Below are positions 19,112 to 27,320 of a stretch of DNA of 64,000 bases, one piece after another; positions within the stretch are counted from its first letter, which is position 1; every line of letters starts with the position of its first letter. A program made the position numbers and the translations under genes. Source of the stretch: Rhodococcus ruber (GTDB taxonomy: Bacteria > Actinomycetota > Actinomycetes > Mycobacteriales > Mycobacteriaceae). Location: NCBI RefSeq assembly GCF_027270735.1, contig NZ_JAPWIJ010000007.1:124001-188000 (forward strand), written 5' to 3'. The notes beneath the pieces are model-generated. The model was given only the letters and a program-made list of their open reading frames with translations. It was not told where the DNA came from and did not search any database.

Positions 19112-19537
19112 GTGCCTATCGCAGTGACCGACTACAACCACGTACGTCTCACCGTTCGCGACATCGAGCGATCGAGGTCGTTCTACGACTCGGTGTTCGG
19201 CTTCGAGGTCGCCTACGCCTGGGACCCCGACGCCGACGAGGAGACCAAGAAGGCGCTGTGGTTCCTGTTCGGTGGAGTCATCTACAAGTTCGGCGGGGGA
19301 CTGCTCGGCCTGCGTCCTGTTGCACCGAGCGACGACACTTTCGGTGAAGACCGGTGCGGGCTCGACCACCTGAGCTTCACCGTGGATACGCGAGCGGCCC
19401 TCGAAGACGCCGTCAAGACGCTCGACGATCTCGGTATCGCCCACGAAGGCATCAAGGACGCCGGTCCAGGCATGTCGATCGTCGAATTCCGCGACCCCGA
19501 CAACATCGCTCTCGAGCTCACCGGACCCGACAAGTAG
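19112..19537 (+). CDS. VOC-family (glyoxalase/bleomycin-resistance) protein
   Basis: A 141-residue two-repeat VOC protein. The first unit begins NHVRLTVRDIERSRSFYDSVFGFEV and the second begins CGLDHLSFTVDTRAALEDAV, ending MSIVEFRDPDNIALEL. Candidate metal ligands are the His of NHVRL, the His of DHLSF and the Glu of ALEL. It could be a dioxygenase, isomerase or binding protein; the substrate cannot be told. The GTG start at 19112 has GGAG six bases upstream and is preferred to ATG 19100. It converges on tldE with 12 bp between stops. Confidence 0.8.
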   Translation: MPIAVTDYNHVRLTVRDIERSRSFYDSVFGFEVAYAWDPDADEETKKALWFLFGGVIYKFGGGLLGLRPVAPSDDTFGEDRCGLDHLSFTVDTRAALEDAVKTLDDLGIAHEGIKDAGPGMSIVEFRDPDNIALELTGPDK

Positions 19538-19549
19538 CTCGGGTGGTCG

Positions 19550-20917
19550 CTACTGGGCGGCGCTGACCGACGACATGTGAAAATCGGGAATGCGCAGCGG
19601 CGGCATCGCCGTGCGGGTGAACCAGTCCTTCCACTCGCGCGGCAGTGTCGCCTCCGTTGCACCCGCTTCGGTGACGCGGCGCAGCAGATCCAGTGGGCTT
19701 TCGTTGAACCGGAAGTTGTTCACGGCGCCGGTGATTCGACCGTTCTCGATGGCGTACACGCCGTCTCTCGTCAGCCCGGTGAGAAGCAACGAGGTCGGGT
19801 CGACCTCACGGATGTACCAGAGCGTCGTCAACAGCAGTCCACGCTCGGTGTCGGCCACCATGTCGTCGAGGCCGGCATCCGTCCCGCCCGTCATGACGAG
19901 GTTCTCGCCCGGCACCGCGACGGGAGCTCCGTACTTCCCGGCCGACGCTCGCGGATAGGCAAGGGCAGCGACAGATCCGTCACGTACCCAGTCGACGCGC
20001 TCGATGCCCATGCCGTTGTCGAACACCGACACCGAATCGCTGGACGATCCCGCCACCACGAACGGCGCGTACTCGAGGCCGCCTGCGCGCGGATCCGAGT
20101 ACAACGTGAGCGGCAGCGCGGTGAGCTTCTCGCCGACGCGCGTTCCGCCTGTACCCGAAAGCGCAGTACGGCCTTCCTGCGCGCCACGCCCCTCCATGGT
20201 CCACATCAGGTAGATCATCAGATCGGCCACGGCCGACGGCGGTAGCAGCGTCTCGTAGCGTCCTGCCGGCATCTCTATTGTGTTCTGAGCCCAGCCGAGC
20301 CGGATGGACAGCTCGTCCAACATGCTCTGGGCGGACACATCCCGAAAGTCCGTGGTGCCGGTACCGACCCAGGCGCTGGCCCCCGATCGTTTGCCGTTTA
20401 TCTCGACCGATCCGGTCGGTTGCGTGAACGTACGACGCAGGCCGGTCGACGTGCCGAGCCAGACGTTGTCGACCCGATGCTGGGCGAATCCGTACAGGGC
20501 GTCGCGACCGTCGAACCCGACGTTCAATTCCGTTGCCAACGATCCGAACACGTCGATCGACGTGTGTTGCGCTCGACGGTCCCAGTCTCGAGGGTCCGAG
20601 GCCGAATCTCGAGGCAGCAAGGGCATCGCGTCGTCGGCGGGCTCCGCCGATTTCGCCGCCGCTTCGCTCGCGCGTACTACGGACTCGACATCCCCCGGGT
20701 CGACGCTGGTCGACGACACGGTTCCGACACGAACGGATGTCGAGTCTCGCACGATCGAGACCACCTCCCAGCGCCGCGAGGTCGCGATTCCGTTGGTGGT
20801 CATGGAGTTTCCGGCCCACCGAAGCGTCGCGTCGCTCGAATCGGTGACCACGACGATCGTGTCGTCGACATTCGCGCAGGCGAGTGCACGTTCGATCACC
20901 AGCTGCGGCGCGATCAT
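19550..20917 (-). CDS. tldE: TldE-like metalloprotease partner (TldD/PmbA family)
   Basis: A 455-residue member of the TldD/PmbA family lacking an HExxxH motif, as expected for the non-catalytic TldE subunit. C-terminal signatures include YAPFVVAGSSSDSVSVFDNG, GLLLTTLWYIREVDP, LTGLTRDGVYAIENG and NNFRFNESPLDLL. The ATG overlaps the tldD stop (ATGA). TldD/TldE form a heterodimeric protease that degrades or matures unfolded peptides, for example microcin B17 in E. coli. The cognate substrate here is unknown. Confidence 0.9.
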   Translation of the reverse strand: MIAPQLVIERALACANVDDTIVVVTDSSDATLRWAGNSMTTNGIATSRRWEVVSIVRDSTSVRVGTVSSTSVDPGDVESVVRASEAAAKSAEPADDAMPLLPRDSASDPRDWDRRAQHTSIDVFGSLATELNVGFDGRDALYGFAQHRVDNVWLGTSTGLRRTFTQPTGSVEINGKRSGASAWVGTGTTDFRDVSAQSMLDELSIRLGWAQNTIEMPAGRYETLLPPSAVADLMIYLMWTMEGRGAQEGRTALSGTGGTRVGEKLTALPLTLYSDPRAGGLEYAPFVVAGSSSDSVSVFDNGMGIERVDWVRDGSVAALAYPRASAGKYGAPVAVPGENLVMTGGTDAGLDDMVADTERGLLLTTLWYIREVDPTSLLLTGLTRDGVYAIENGRITGAVNNFRFNESPLDLLRRVTEAGATEATLPREWKDWFTRTAMPPLRIPDFHMSSVSAAQ

Positions 20918-22440
20918 CGACCTGCCTCCGATCGGGTGTTGAGGACGTTGACGCCGCGGAACAGCGCTGACGGGCAACCGTGGCTGACGGCGGCAACCTG
21001 GCCTGGCTGCGCCTTGCCGCAATTGAAGGCGCCGCCGAGCCGCCAGGTGGACGGTCCTCCGAGAAGCTCCATCGAGCCCCAGAAATCGGTGGTGGTCGCC
21101 TGATACGCAACATCGCGCACTTGGCCGTCGAGCACGCCGTTGCGAATGCGATAGAAGCGTTGACCGGTGAACTGGAAGTTGTACCGCTGCATATCTATCG
21201 ACCAGGACTTGTCGCCGACGACGTGGAGGCCGTCCTCCACTGCACCGATGAGGTCGGCAGTCGTTCGGTCTGTGTCCGGGTCCGGCTGGAGCGACACGTT
21301 CGCCATACGTTGGATCGGCACGTGATGTGGAGAATCTGCGTATGCGCACCCGTTGGACCGCTCCAACCCGAGCCTGGGGGCGAAGACACGATCGAGTTGA
21401 TAGCCGACCAGTGTCCCGTCGCGGACCAGATCCCACCTTTGCGAGGCCACTCCGTCGTCGTCGTAACCGATACTGGCGAGACCGTTGACTTCGGTCCGAT
21501 CGGCAGTGACATGCATGATGGGCGATCCGTATCGCAATGTCCCCAGCTGGTCCGGGGTCGCGAAAGAGGTACCTGCATATGCCGCCTCGTAACCGATGGC
21601 TCGGTCGTATTCTGTTGCATGCCCTACGGATTCGTGTATCGTCAACCACAGATTGGTCGGGTCGATGACGAGATCCGTCGGTCCGGCCACCACGGTCGGT
21701 GCCTTCACCTTCTCTGCCAGCCATTCGGGAATTCGGGCCAATTCGTCGGCCCAGTCCCAGGTGCTGGTTTCACCGAGGTACTCCCAACCACGTCCCACCG
21801 GTGGCGCGAGGGTGCGCATGGTCTCGAAAGCACCGACGGACCGGTCGACGGTTGTTGCCTCGAACTGGGGATGCAGTCGCACCCGCTGCTGAGTGATGCT
21901 GCTGCCGGCCAGATCGGCGTAGAAGGACTGCTCTTTGACCTGCAGCACCGAAGCGGTGACGTGGTCGACGCCGTCCGACGCGGCCAGTCGGGACGAGTAC
22001 TCCGCGAGCAGCCCAACCTTGTCGGCGGTGGGTATCTCGAACGGATCGATCTCGTAGTCCGATACCCAGGTCGCATCGGAGTAGACCGGCTCGTGCGCGA
22101 GTTCCACCCGTTCGCGATTGAGCGCACGTAGTGCCGTCGCCACCTCGACTGCCTTGCGCGCTGTCTCGGACGCTGCGCCGGTGCCGAGTTCGGCGTGGGA
22201 GGCGAACCCCCAGGTCCCGTCGACCACCACCCGCACTGCGAGGCCGATCTCACCGGCATCGACCAGGGATTGAACCGAGCCGTCGCGCAGCGAGATCGAC
22301 TGTGTCGTCAATCGCTGCACGCGCACATCGGCATGGGTGGCTCCGGCCGAGCGTGCTGTGCTCAGTGCGGCATCCGCGAGGTCCCGCAGGGGCAGGGCGA
22401 GGAAGTCGGCGTCGACCGACCGATCCGGGTGTCTCGTCAC
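20914..22440 (-). CDS. tldD: TldD-like zinc metalloprotease
   Basis: A 508-residue TldD-family protein with the catalytic HExxxH motif HESVGH at residues 269-274, and the family stretch VLDGQVRDVAYQATTTDFWGS and GGAFNCGKAQPGQ near the end. It is the catalytic half of the TldD/TldE protease. GTG start at 22440, 10 bp after the TSUP gene, and stop overlapping tldE: the three genes form one reverse operon. M. tuberculosis has a similar pair. No peptide-modification genes that would reveal a substrate are nearby. Confidence 0.9.
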   Translation of the reverse strand: MTRHPDRSVDADFLALPLRDLADAALSTARSAGATHADVRVQRLTTQSISLRDGSVQSLVDAGEIGLAVRVVVDGTWGFASHAELGTGAASETARKAVEVATALRALNRERVELAHEPVYSDATWVSDYEIDPFEIPTADKVGLLAEYSSRLAASDGVDHVTASVLQVKEQSFYADLAGSSITQQRVRLHPQFEATTVDRSVGAFETMRTLAPPVGRGWEYLGETSTWDWADELARIPEWLAEKVKAPTVVAGPTDLVIDPTNLWLTIHESVGHATEYDRAIGYEAAYAGTSFATPDQLGTLRYGSPIMHVTADRTEVNGLASIGYDDDGVASQRWDLVRDGTLVGYQLDRVFAPRLGLERSNGCAYADSPHHVPIQRMANVSLQPDPDTDRTTADLIGAVEDGLHVVGDKSWSIDMQRYNFQFTGQRFYRIRNGVLDGQVRDVAYQATTTDFWGSMELLGGPSTWRLGGAFNCGKAQPGQVAAVSHGCPSALFRGVNVLNTRSEAGR

Positions 22441-22450
22441 TGCACCGACG

Positions 22451-23218
22451 CTAGCCGAATTGCTGCCAGCCGAGTCGGAGAACCATCCCCACCACGACGA
22501 CGAGCAAGACAATTCTGACGAAACCGGCACCTCTGGCCACCGCTGTTCTGGACCCGACCACCGCTCCGAAGACGTTGCACACCGCCATGGCAGCTCCGAG
22601 TTGCCAGTACACGCTGCCGGTGGCGGCGAAGAATGCGAGGGCCCCGACATTGGATCCGACATTGATCACCTTGGCCATCGCAGCGCTACGCACGAATTCC
22701 GTTCCGAGCATCGTGGCGAACACGATGATGAGAAACGTGCCCGTGCCAGGTCCGAGGATGCCGTCGTAGAAACCGATTCCCGCGGCCGCGAGACCCACGA
22801 CGATCAGAACCTTGCGATGCGTCGGTGGCGACGACGCCACGGTGAGACCGATGGTCGGGCGACACGTCACGAGCAACGCAACGCCGACGAGAACGACCAT
22901 GATGATCGGGATGAACAACTCGCGGTCGATCAGCGAGACTGCGGCAGCACCGGCCGCTGAGGTCACCGCGGCGAGGACACCGGCCGGGACCAGCACCGTC
23001 CAGTTCAGCGAGACCTTCCGAGCGAAGGTGACGACTGCGGCAACGGTGCCGAATAGTGCGGTCGCCTTGTTGGTCGCCAGCGCGGCCTGCTGCGTCAGTT
23101 GTGGTGCCACGAGCAGGATTGCGGGCAACAGGATCAGGCCGCCTCCACCGACCACCGCGTCGACCCAACCAGCGGCTGTCGCAGCCACCATCAGCAGTCC
23201 CCAGTCCGCGGCAGTCAT
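22451..23218 (-). CDS. TSUP-family permease (TauE/SafE)
   Basis: A 255-residue membrane protein with about eight hydrophobic helices and the duplicated TSUP glycine motif: GWVDAVVGGGGLILLPAILL in the first half and GFYDGILGPGTGTFLI in the second. Family members export or import small organosulfur compounds or sulfite. It is the first gene of the TSUP-tldD-tldE operon. Only 17 bp separate its ATG from the ATG of the divergent histidine kinase, so at least one promoter must lie inside coding sequence. Confidence 0.88.
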   Translation of the reverse strand: MTAADWGLLMVAATAAGWVDAVVGGGGLILLPAILLVAPQLTQQAALATNKATALFGTVAAVVTFARKVSLNWTVLVPAGVLAAVTSAAGAAAVSLIDRELFIPIIMVVLVGVALLVTCRPTIGLTVASSPPTHRKVLIVVGLAAAGIGFYDGILGPGTGTFLIIVFATMLGTEFVRSAAMAKVINVGSNVGALAFFAATGSVYWQLGAAMAVCNVFGAVVGSRTAVARGAGFVRIVLLVVVVGMVLRLGWQQFG

Positions 23219-23235
23219 ACGGCAAACTCAATCAC

Positions 23236-24399
23236 ATGCGTCGTTTCAGCCTGTGGCTCCGTGGGCAGCCCTTCGTAGCCGATGCATTGCTGGCTGCAGG
23301 ACTGTTCGTCGTCGAGATGTTGGTGTTCGTCAGTTCTGCCGACGGAATGAACGGGCCGTTGTTTCTCGTGTTCTCGGTCGTGTTGTCGGTACCCGTTGCA
23401 TGGCGGCGACGCTTTCCTCTGTCGATCGCGGCGATCACTCTCGTGGCCACGGGCATCTCCGATATCGCGGGCGCGATGGTAGGCGACACAGTCAACGGTC
23501 ACCCGGCAACGCTGGCTCTGCCGATCATGCTGTACACACTTGTTGCGTACGTCGGACGAGTTCAGGGCGCCGTGTATGCCGTTGCTCTCGCAGCGTATTC
23601 GGTGGCGTCCATGCTGCTGTTCGACCAGCCGATCTTCACGACACTGTTGTTCGGTGCTCTTCTCTACGCGCTGTCCTGGCTCGCGGCGGAGTTTCTCGGT
23701 GCTCGGCGGGCCTACGACGAGGCGACGCAGGCTCGACTGGTCGTCGCCGAATACGACCGAGACCGCCGCGCCGAGGAAGCCGTGCTGGCGGAACGCACTC
23801 GCATCGCGCGTGAACTTCACGACGTCATCGCCCACAGCGTCAGCGTCATGGTGGTTCAGGCCGACGGCGCCTCGTACGCCATCCGGCGCAATCCCGAACG
23901 AGCGGAACAGGCCGTCGCCAACATTTCCGCCACCGGTCGGCTTGCGCTGGCCGAGTTACGCAGAACCGTCGCCCTGATGCGCACCTCCCCGGACTCGGAC
24001 GACATGCCTCATTACGGCACAGCCGGCCTCGCCCGGGTGGTCGAGATGATGGGCCGCGCCGGGTTGTACGTCGAGCTCGAGCAGACCGGAAATCTCGACG
24101 ACATCAGCCCGGCAATCAGCCTGGGAGTGCACCGTGTGGTGCAGGAATCGCTCACCAACGTGCTACGACACGCCGGCCACGCCCCGCGCGCCGTGGTCAA
24201 GGTGGTCCGGGAAGAAAATGTTGTCACCGTCGAGATCTCCGACAACGGCACCGGCACCGGCACGGTCTCATCCGTGGACGGCGGCGGACACGGACTGCTC
24301 GGGATGCGGGAGCGGGTGGCCGTGCTGCAGGGCACGCTGCACGCGGGCCGCACTCCACACGGCAGCTGGCTCGTGCGAGCGACGCTGCCGATCGAGTGA
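23236..24399 (+). CDS. NarL-type sensor histidine kinase (HisKA_3)
   Basis: A 387-residue membrane kinase. Four to six hydrophobic helices occupy residues about 15-165. A coiled linker follows, then the H-box ERTRIARELHDVIAHSVSVM with phospho-acceptor His195, and a HATPase domain with ESLTNVLRHAGHA (N-box), SDNGTG and GHGLLGMRERV. It lacks a large extracellular sensor, so it may sense the membrane or its own helices, like the DesK/LiaS group. The response regulator follows 33 bp later. ATG at 23236 was chosen because it starts directly before the first helix. Confidence 0.9.
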   Translation: MRRFSLWLRGQPFVADALLAAGLFVVEMLVFVSSADGMNGPLFLVFSVVLSVPVAWRRRFPLSIAAITLVATGISDIAGAMVGDTVNGHPATLALPIMLYTLVAYVGRVQGAVYAVALAAYSVASMLLFDQPIFTTLLFGALLYALSWLAAEFLGARRAYDEATQARLVVAEYDRDRRAEEAVLAERTRIARELHDVIAHSVSVMVVQADGASYAIRRNPERAEQAVANISATGRLALAELRRTVALMRTSPDSDDMPHYGTAGLARVVEMMGRAGLYVELEQTGNLDDISPAISLGVHRVVQESLTNVLRHAGHAPRAVVKVVREENVVTVEISDNGTGTGTVSSVDGGGHGLLGMRERVAVLQGTLHAGRTPHGSWLVRATLPIE

Positions 24400-24432
24400 G
24401 GGCTAGGTGCTTTTTACAGCTAGGTTGGTTCG

Positions 24433-25089
24433 GTGCCGATCACCGTTGTCGTCGTGGACGACCAAGAGCTCATGCGCATGGGATTGAACATGGTGCTCGA
24501 GGCCCAGGACGACATCGAGGTGGTCGGCGAGGCATCCGACGGTGCCGGTGCCATCGAGGCCGTGCGCAGGCTGTCACCGGCTGTCGTCTTGATGGACGTC
24601 CGTATGCCCGGCGTCGACGGCGTATCCGCCACTCGAACCATCACTGAATCCGGCTCCGATACAAGGGTTTTGGTGATGACTACATTCGATCTCGACGAGC
24701 ACGTCCTGGGAGCGCTTCGGGCGGGCGCAAGTGGATTCCTGCTCAAGGACACACCACCCGAGGATTTGGTATCCGCAATTCGTAGCGTGGCCGCAGGCGA
24801 TGCCGTCGTCTCACCGAAGGTCACCAAGCGGCTGCTCTCGCGGTTCGTGGCCCAGTCCGTTTCGACCACCGATGCGTCGGTTCTCGACGCACTGACCGGT
24901 CGTGAACGCGAGGTACTGGTGCACTTGGCGACCGGCTTGTCCAACGCCGAGATAGCGGCCGTTCTCCATCTGTCCGAGGCGACGATCAAGACCCACATCG
25001 GCCGAATCCTGACGAAGTTGGATATCCGCGATCGAGTCCAGGCGGTCGTGCTGGCGTACGAAACCGGCCTCGTCCGGCCGGGTTCCTGA
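24433..25089 (+). CDS. NarL/LuxR-family response regulator
   Basis: A 218-residue regulator. The receiver domain has VVVVDDQELMRMG, phospho-acceptor Asp55 in LMDVRMPG, and the conserved Lys105 in LLKD. The C-terminal LuxR-type helix-turn-helix (about 150-215) has LTGREREVLVHLATGLSNAE and LSEATIKTHI. GTG start at 24433. It should be phosphorylated by the kinase upstream and act on DNA; its targets, possibly fxsA just downstream or the TSUP operon, cannot be seen directly. No clear inverted-repeat operator was found in the 81-bp gap before fxsA. Confidence 0.92.
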   Translation: MPITVVVVDDQELMRMGLNMVLEAQDDIEVVGEASDGAGAIEAVRRLSPAVVLMDVRMPGVDGVSATRTITESGSDTRVLVMTTFDLDEHVLGALRAGASGFLLKDTPPEDLVSAIRSVAAGDAVVSPKVTKRLLSRFVAQSVSTTDASVLDALTGREREVLVHLATGLSNAEIAAVLHLSEATIKTHIGRILTKLDIRDRVQAVVLAYETGLVRPGS

Positions 25090-25170
25090 GAATTTCCCGG
25101 CAAACCGGTCACCCCGGGAGCGATTTCGATGCCCCGCGCGTTGTACCGGTGAAGCGAAGAAAGGACCGTC

Positions 25171-25707
25171 ATGCTCGCTCTGTTCGTACTTTATGTCGTG
25201 GTCGAGGTCGCAGCGCTGGTCGCCGTGGGAAGCGCACTGGGTGTGCTCTGGACCGTCGTCCTGCTGATCGGCGGATCGCTGGTCGGGTCATTGCTGGTGC
25301 GATCGCAGGGCAGACGTGTGCTGGACGGTCTGCAGCGGGCATCTCGAGGCGAGCGATCGGCCGGTGGCGCTGTGGCCGATGGTGCCCTCTTCGCCGCGGG
25401 GTCGGTCGCGATGTTCGTGCCGGGACTGGTGACCACGGTGATCGGGTTGCTGTTGTTGATCCCGCCGACCAGGTGGCTGCTACGCCCAGCAGTGATGTGG
25501 GCCGCCGCACGCTGGTTGCCGCAGGTTGCGACCGCGACCCGGCGCATGCGCCCCACCGTCATCGACGGCGAGATCCTCGACGATCGCGCCGACACCACGG
25601 GCACAACGTCGTCGGCGACGGGTTCCGCACTCGTCCTCGAAGGTCAGGTGATCGAAGCCGACCATGTGGATCGGCCGACCGGGGATTTCCGGAAGCCGCA
25701 CCGGTAG
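25171..25707 (+). CDS. fxsA: FxsA-family membrane protein
   Basis: A 178-residue protein with hydrophobic helices at about 2-22, 25-42 and 70-98. It has the FxsA pattern: an N-terminal EVAALVAVGSALG, GSLVGSLLVRSQGRRVLDGL, and MFVPGLVTTVIGLLLLIPPTR. A polar C-terminal tail follows. FxsA is a cytoplasmic-membrane protein known for suppressing F-exclusion of phage T7 in E. coli; its role in actinobacteria is unknown. AGAAAGGA five bases upstream supports the ATG. M. tuberculosis fxsA (Rv2053c) lies in the same neighbourhood near lnt and rbpA. Confidence 0.88.
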   Translation: MLALFVLYVVVEVAALVAVGSALGVLWTVVLLIGGSLVGSLLVRSQGRRVLDGLQRASRGERSAGGAVADGALFAAGSVAMFVPGLVTTVIGLLLLIPPTRWLLRPAVMWAAARWLPQVATATRRMRPTVIDGEILDDRADTTGTTSSATGSALVLEGQVIEADHVDRPTGDFRKPHR

Positions 25708-25724
25708 GGGCAGACTGGTCGTTC

Positions 25725-27320
25725 GTGACCACCGAATTGTTCTGCGGCGGACGGATCTACAGTCCGATGGCCTCCGACGCCACCGCCATGGCCGTGACCG
25801 ACGGAGTCGTCAGTTGGATCGGTGAGGATCGCACCGGCCGTGCGCTTCACCCCGGAGTCCCGGTGACCGACCTGGCCGGCTCCTTCGTGGCACCGGCATT
25901 CGTCGACACGCACGTACATGTCACCGATCTGGGGTTGTCCCTGATCGGACTGGATCTGTCTCATTGCCGATCCCTCGACGACTGCATGCGTGCACTTGCC
26001 GAGTACGCGGCGAGGACGTCGGACGCTCTCGTATGGGGTCACGGCTGGGACGAATCGGAGTGGATCGAACACCGCTCACCGACGACGTCCGATCTCGATG
26101 CAGCAGCTCCGGGCCGCCCGGTGTATCTCACGCGCGTCGATTCGCACTCGGCTGCCGTGTCGACGCCGTTGCGGGCGGCGGCGTCGGGTATCGACTCCGC
26201 CACGGGTTACTCGCCACAGTCCCCGCTCACCGCCGATGCACACCATCTCGCGCGGCTGACCGCTCGCGCCATGCTGACCACGGACACCCGTACTCGGGCG
26301 CGTAGCGCGGCGCTCGACCACGCCGCAGCGCAGGGAATCGTCGCCGTACACGAATGTGGGGGTCCGATCGTGTCGGGAGTCGACGACTTCCGTGAACTGA
26401 TGGCGACCGCACACGGGGTGGAGGTGCGCGGCTACTGGGGCGAGCTGGTCGACACGGTCGAGCGGGCACGTCAGGTCCTCGCCGACACGGGGGCGCATGG
26501 CCTTGCCGGAGACGTCTTCGTCGATGGATCACTGGGATCGCGTACCGCATGGTTGTCGTCGCCCTATGCAGACAACCCCGGTACGGGAGTCTCCTACCTC
26601 GACGTCGATGCGATTACCGCGCACATCTCGGCCTGTACTGCGGCCGGAGTCCAAGCCGGCTTCCACTCCATCGGAGACGCCGCGGTCACGGCCACCGTCA
26701 CTGCCTTCGCGCGTGTGGTGGACGAACTCGGGACGCCCGCCGTTGCCGCTTGTGGACACCGGCTCGAGCATCTGTCGATGGTGACACCGGAACAGTCCGA
26801 TCTTCTGGCCGCGTGGGGCGTGATCGCCAGTGTGCAACCGCTGTTCGACTCTCTCTGGGGCGGTTCGGACGGCCTGTACGCAGCACGGCTCGGTGCCGAA
26901 CGCGGCGCCGCACTCCATCCGTTCGCCCGATTGGCCTCGGCCGGCGTCGCCCTCGCTTTCGGTTCCGACGCGCCGGTCACTCGCCTCGATCCGTGGGCGA
27001 CCGCGAGAGCCGCCGTCAACCACCACACGCCGGGCAGTGCCGTTTCGCCCCGAGCTGCGTTCTCCGCCGCGACGCGGGGAGCGTGGCGCGCGGGCGGCGT
27101 CCGAGACGGCGTGGCGGGCACGCTGGTACCGGGTGCGCCTGCGTCCTTCGCCGTGTGGGACGTCGCCGAACTCGTGGTACGGGCCCCGAAAGACAGCGTC
27201 CAACGGTGGTCGACGGACCCACGTGCCGGGGTGTCACCGTTGCCCAGCCTCGACGCGTCGGCCGAGAGCCCTCGTTGTTCGATGACCGTTCACCGCGGCA
27301 AGGTCATCCATGAACAGTGA
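25725..27320 (+). CDS. YtcJ-like amidohydrolase
   Basis: A 531-residue metal-dependent hydrolase of the YtcJ group. The first metal motif is DTHVHVTDLG with His63 and His65. Further signatures are GWDESEW, FHSIGDAAV, CGHRLEHLSMV and AFGSDAPVTRLDPW, the last holding the conserved Asp. The substrate is unknown; such enzymes hydrolyse exocyclic amides or related bonds. GTG start at 25725 lies 17 bp after fxsA. Its stop overlaps the first 11 bp of lnt within a CAGTGA repeat. Confidence 0.85.
   Translation: MTTELFCGGRIYSPMASDATAMAVTDGVVSWIGEDRTGRALHPGVPVTDLAGSFVAPAFVDTHVHVTDLGLSLIGLDLSHCRSLDDCMRALAEYAARTSDALVWGHGWDESEWIEHRSPTTSDLDAAAPGRPVYLTRVDSHSAAVSTPLRAAASGIDSATGYSPQSPLTADAHHLARLTARAMLTTDTRTRARSAALDHAAAQGIVAVHECGGPIVSGVDDFRELMATAHGVEVRGYWGELVDTVERARQVLADTGAHGLAGDVFVDGSLGSRTAWLSSPYADNPGTGVSYLDVDAITAHISACTAAGVQAGFHSIGDAAVTATVTAFARVVDELGTPAVAACGHRLEHLSMVTPEQSDLLAAWGVIASVQPLFDSLWGGSDGLYAARLGAERGAALHPFARLASAGVALAFGSDAPVTRLDPWATARAAVNHHTPGSAVSPRAAFSAATRGAWRAGGVRDGVAGTLVPGAPASFAVWDVAELVVRAPKDSVQRWSTDPRAGVSPLPSLDASAESPRCSMTVHRGKVIHEQ

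Noticed and set aside
19550-21724. A single 724-residue TldE-like protein
   Set aside because: The upstream part is a shadow of tldD; the ATG at 20917 overlapping the tldD stop starts the real gene.
25149-27320. A 723-residue amidohydrolase
   Set aside because: The first 192 codons overlap fxsA in another frame and are Arg-rich noise; GTG 25725 gives the family start.
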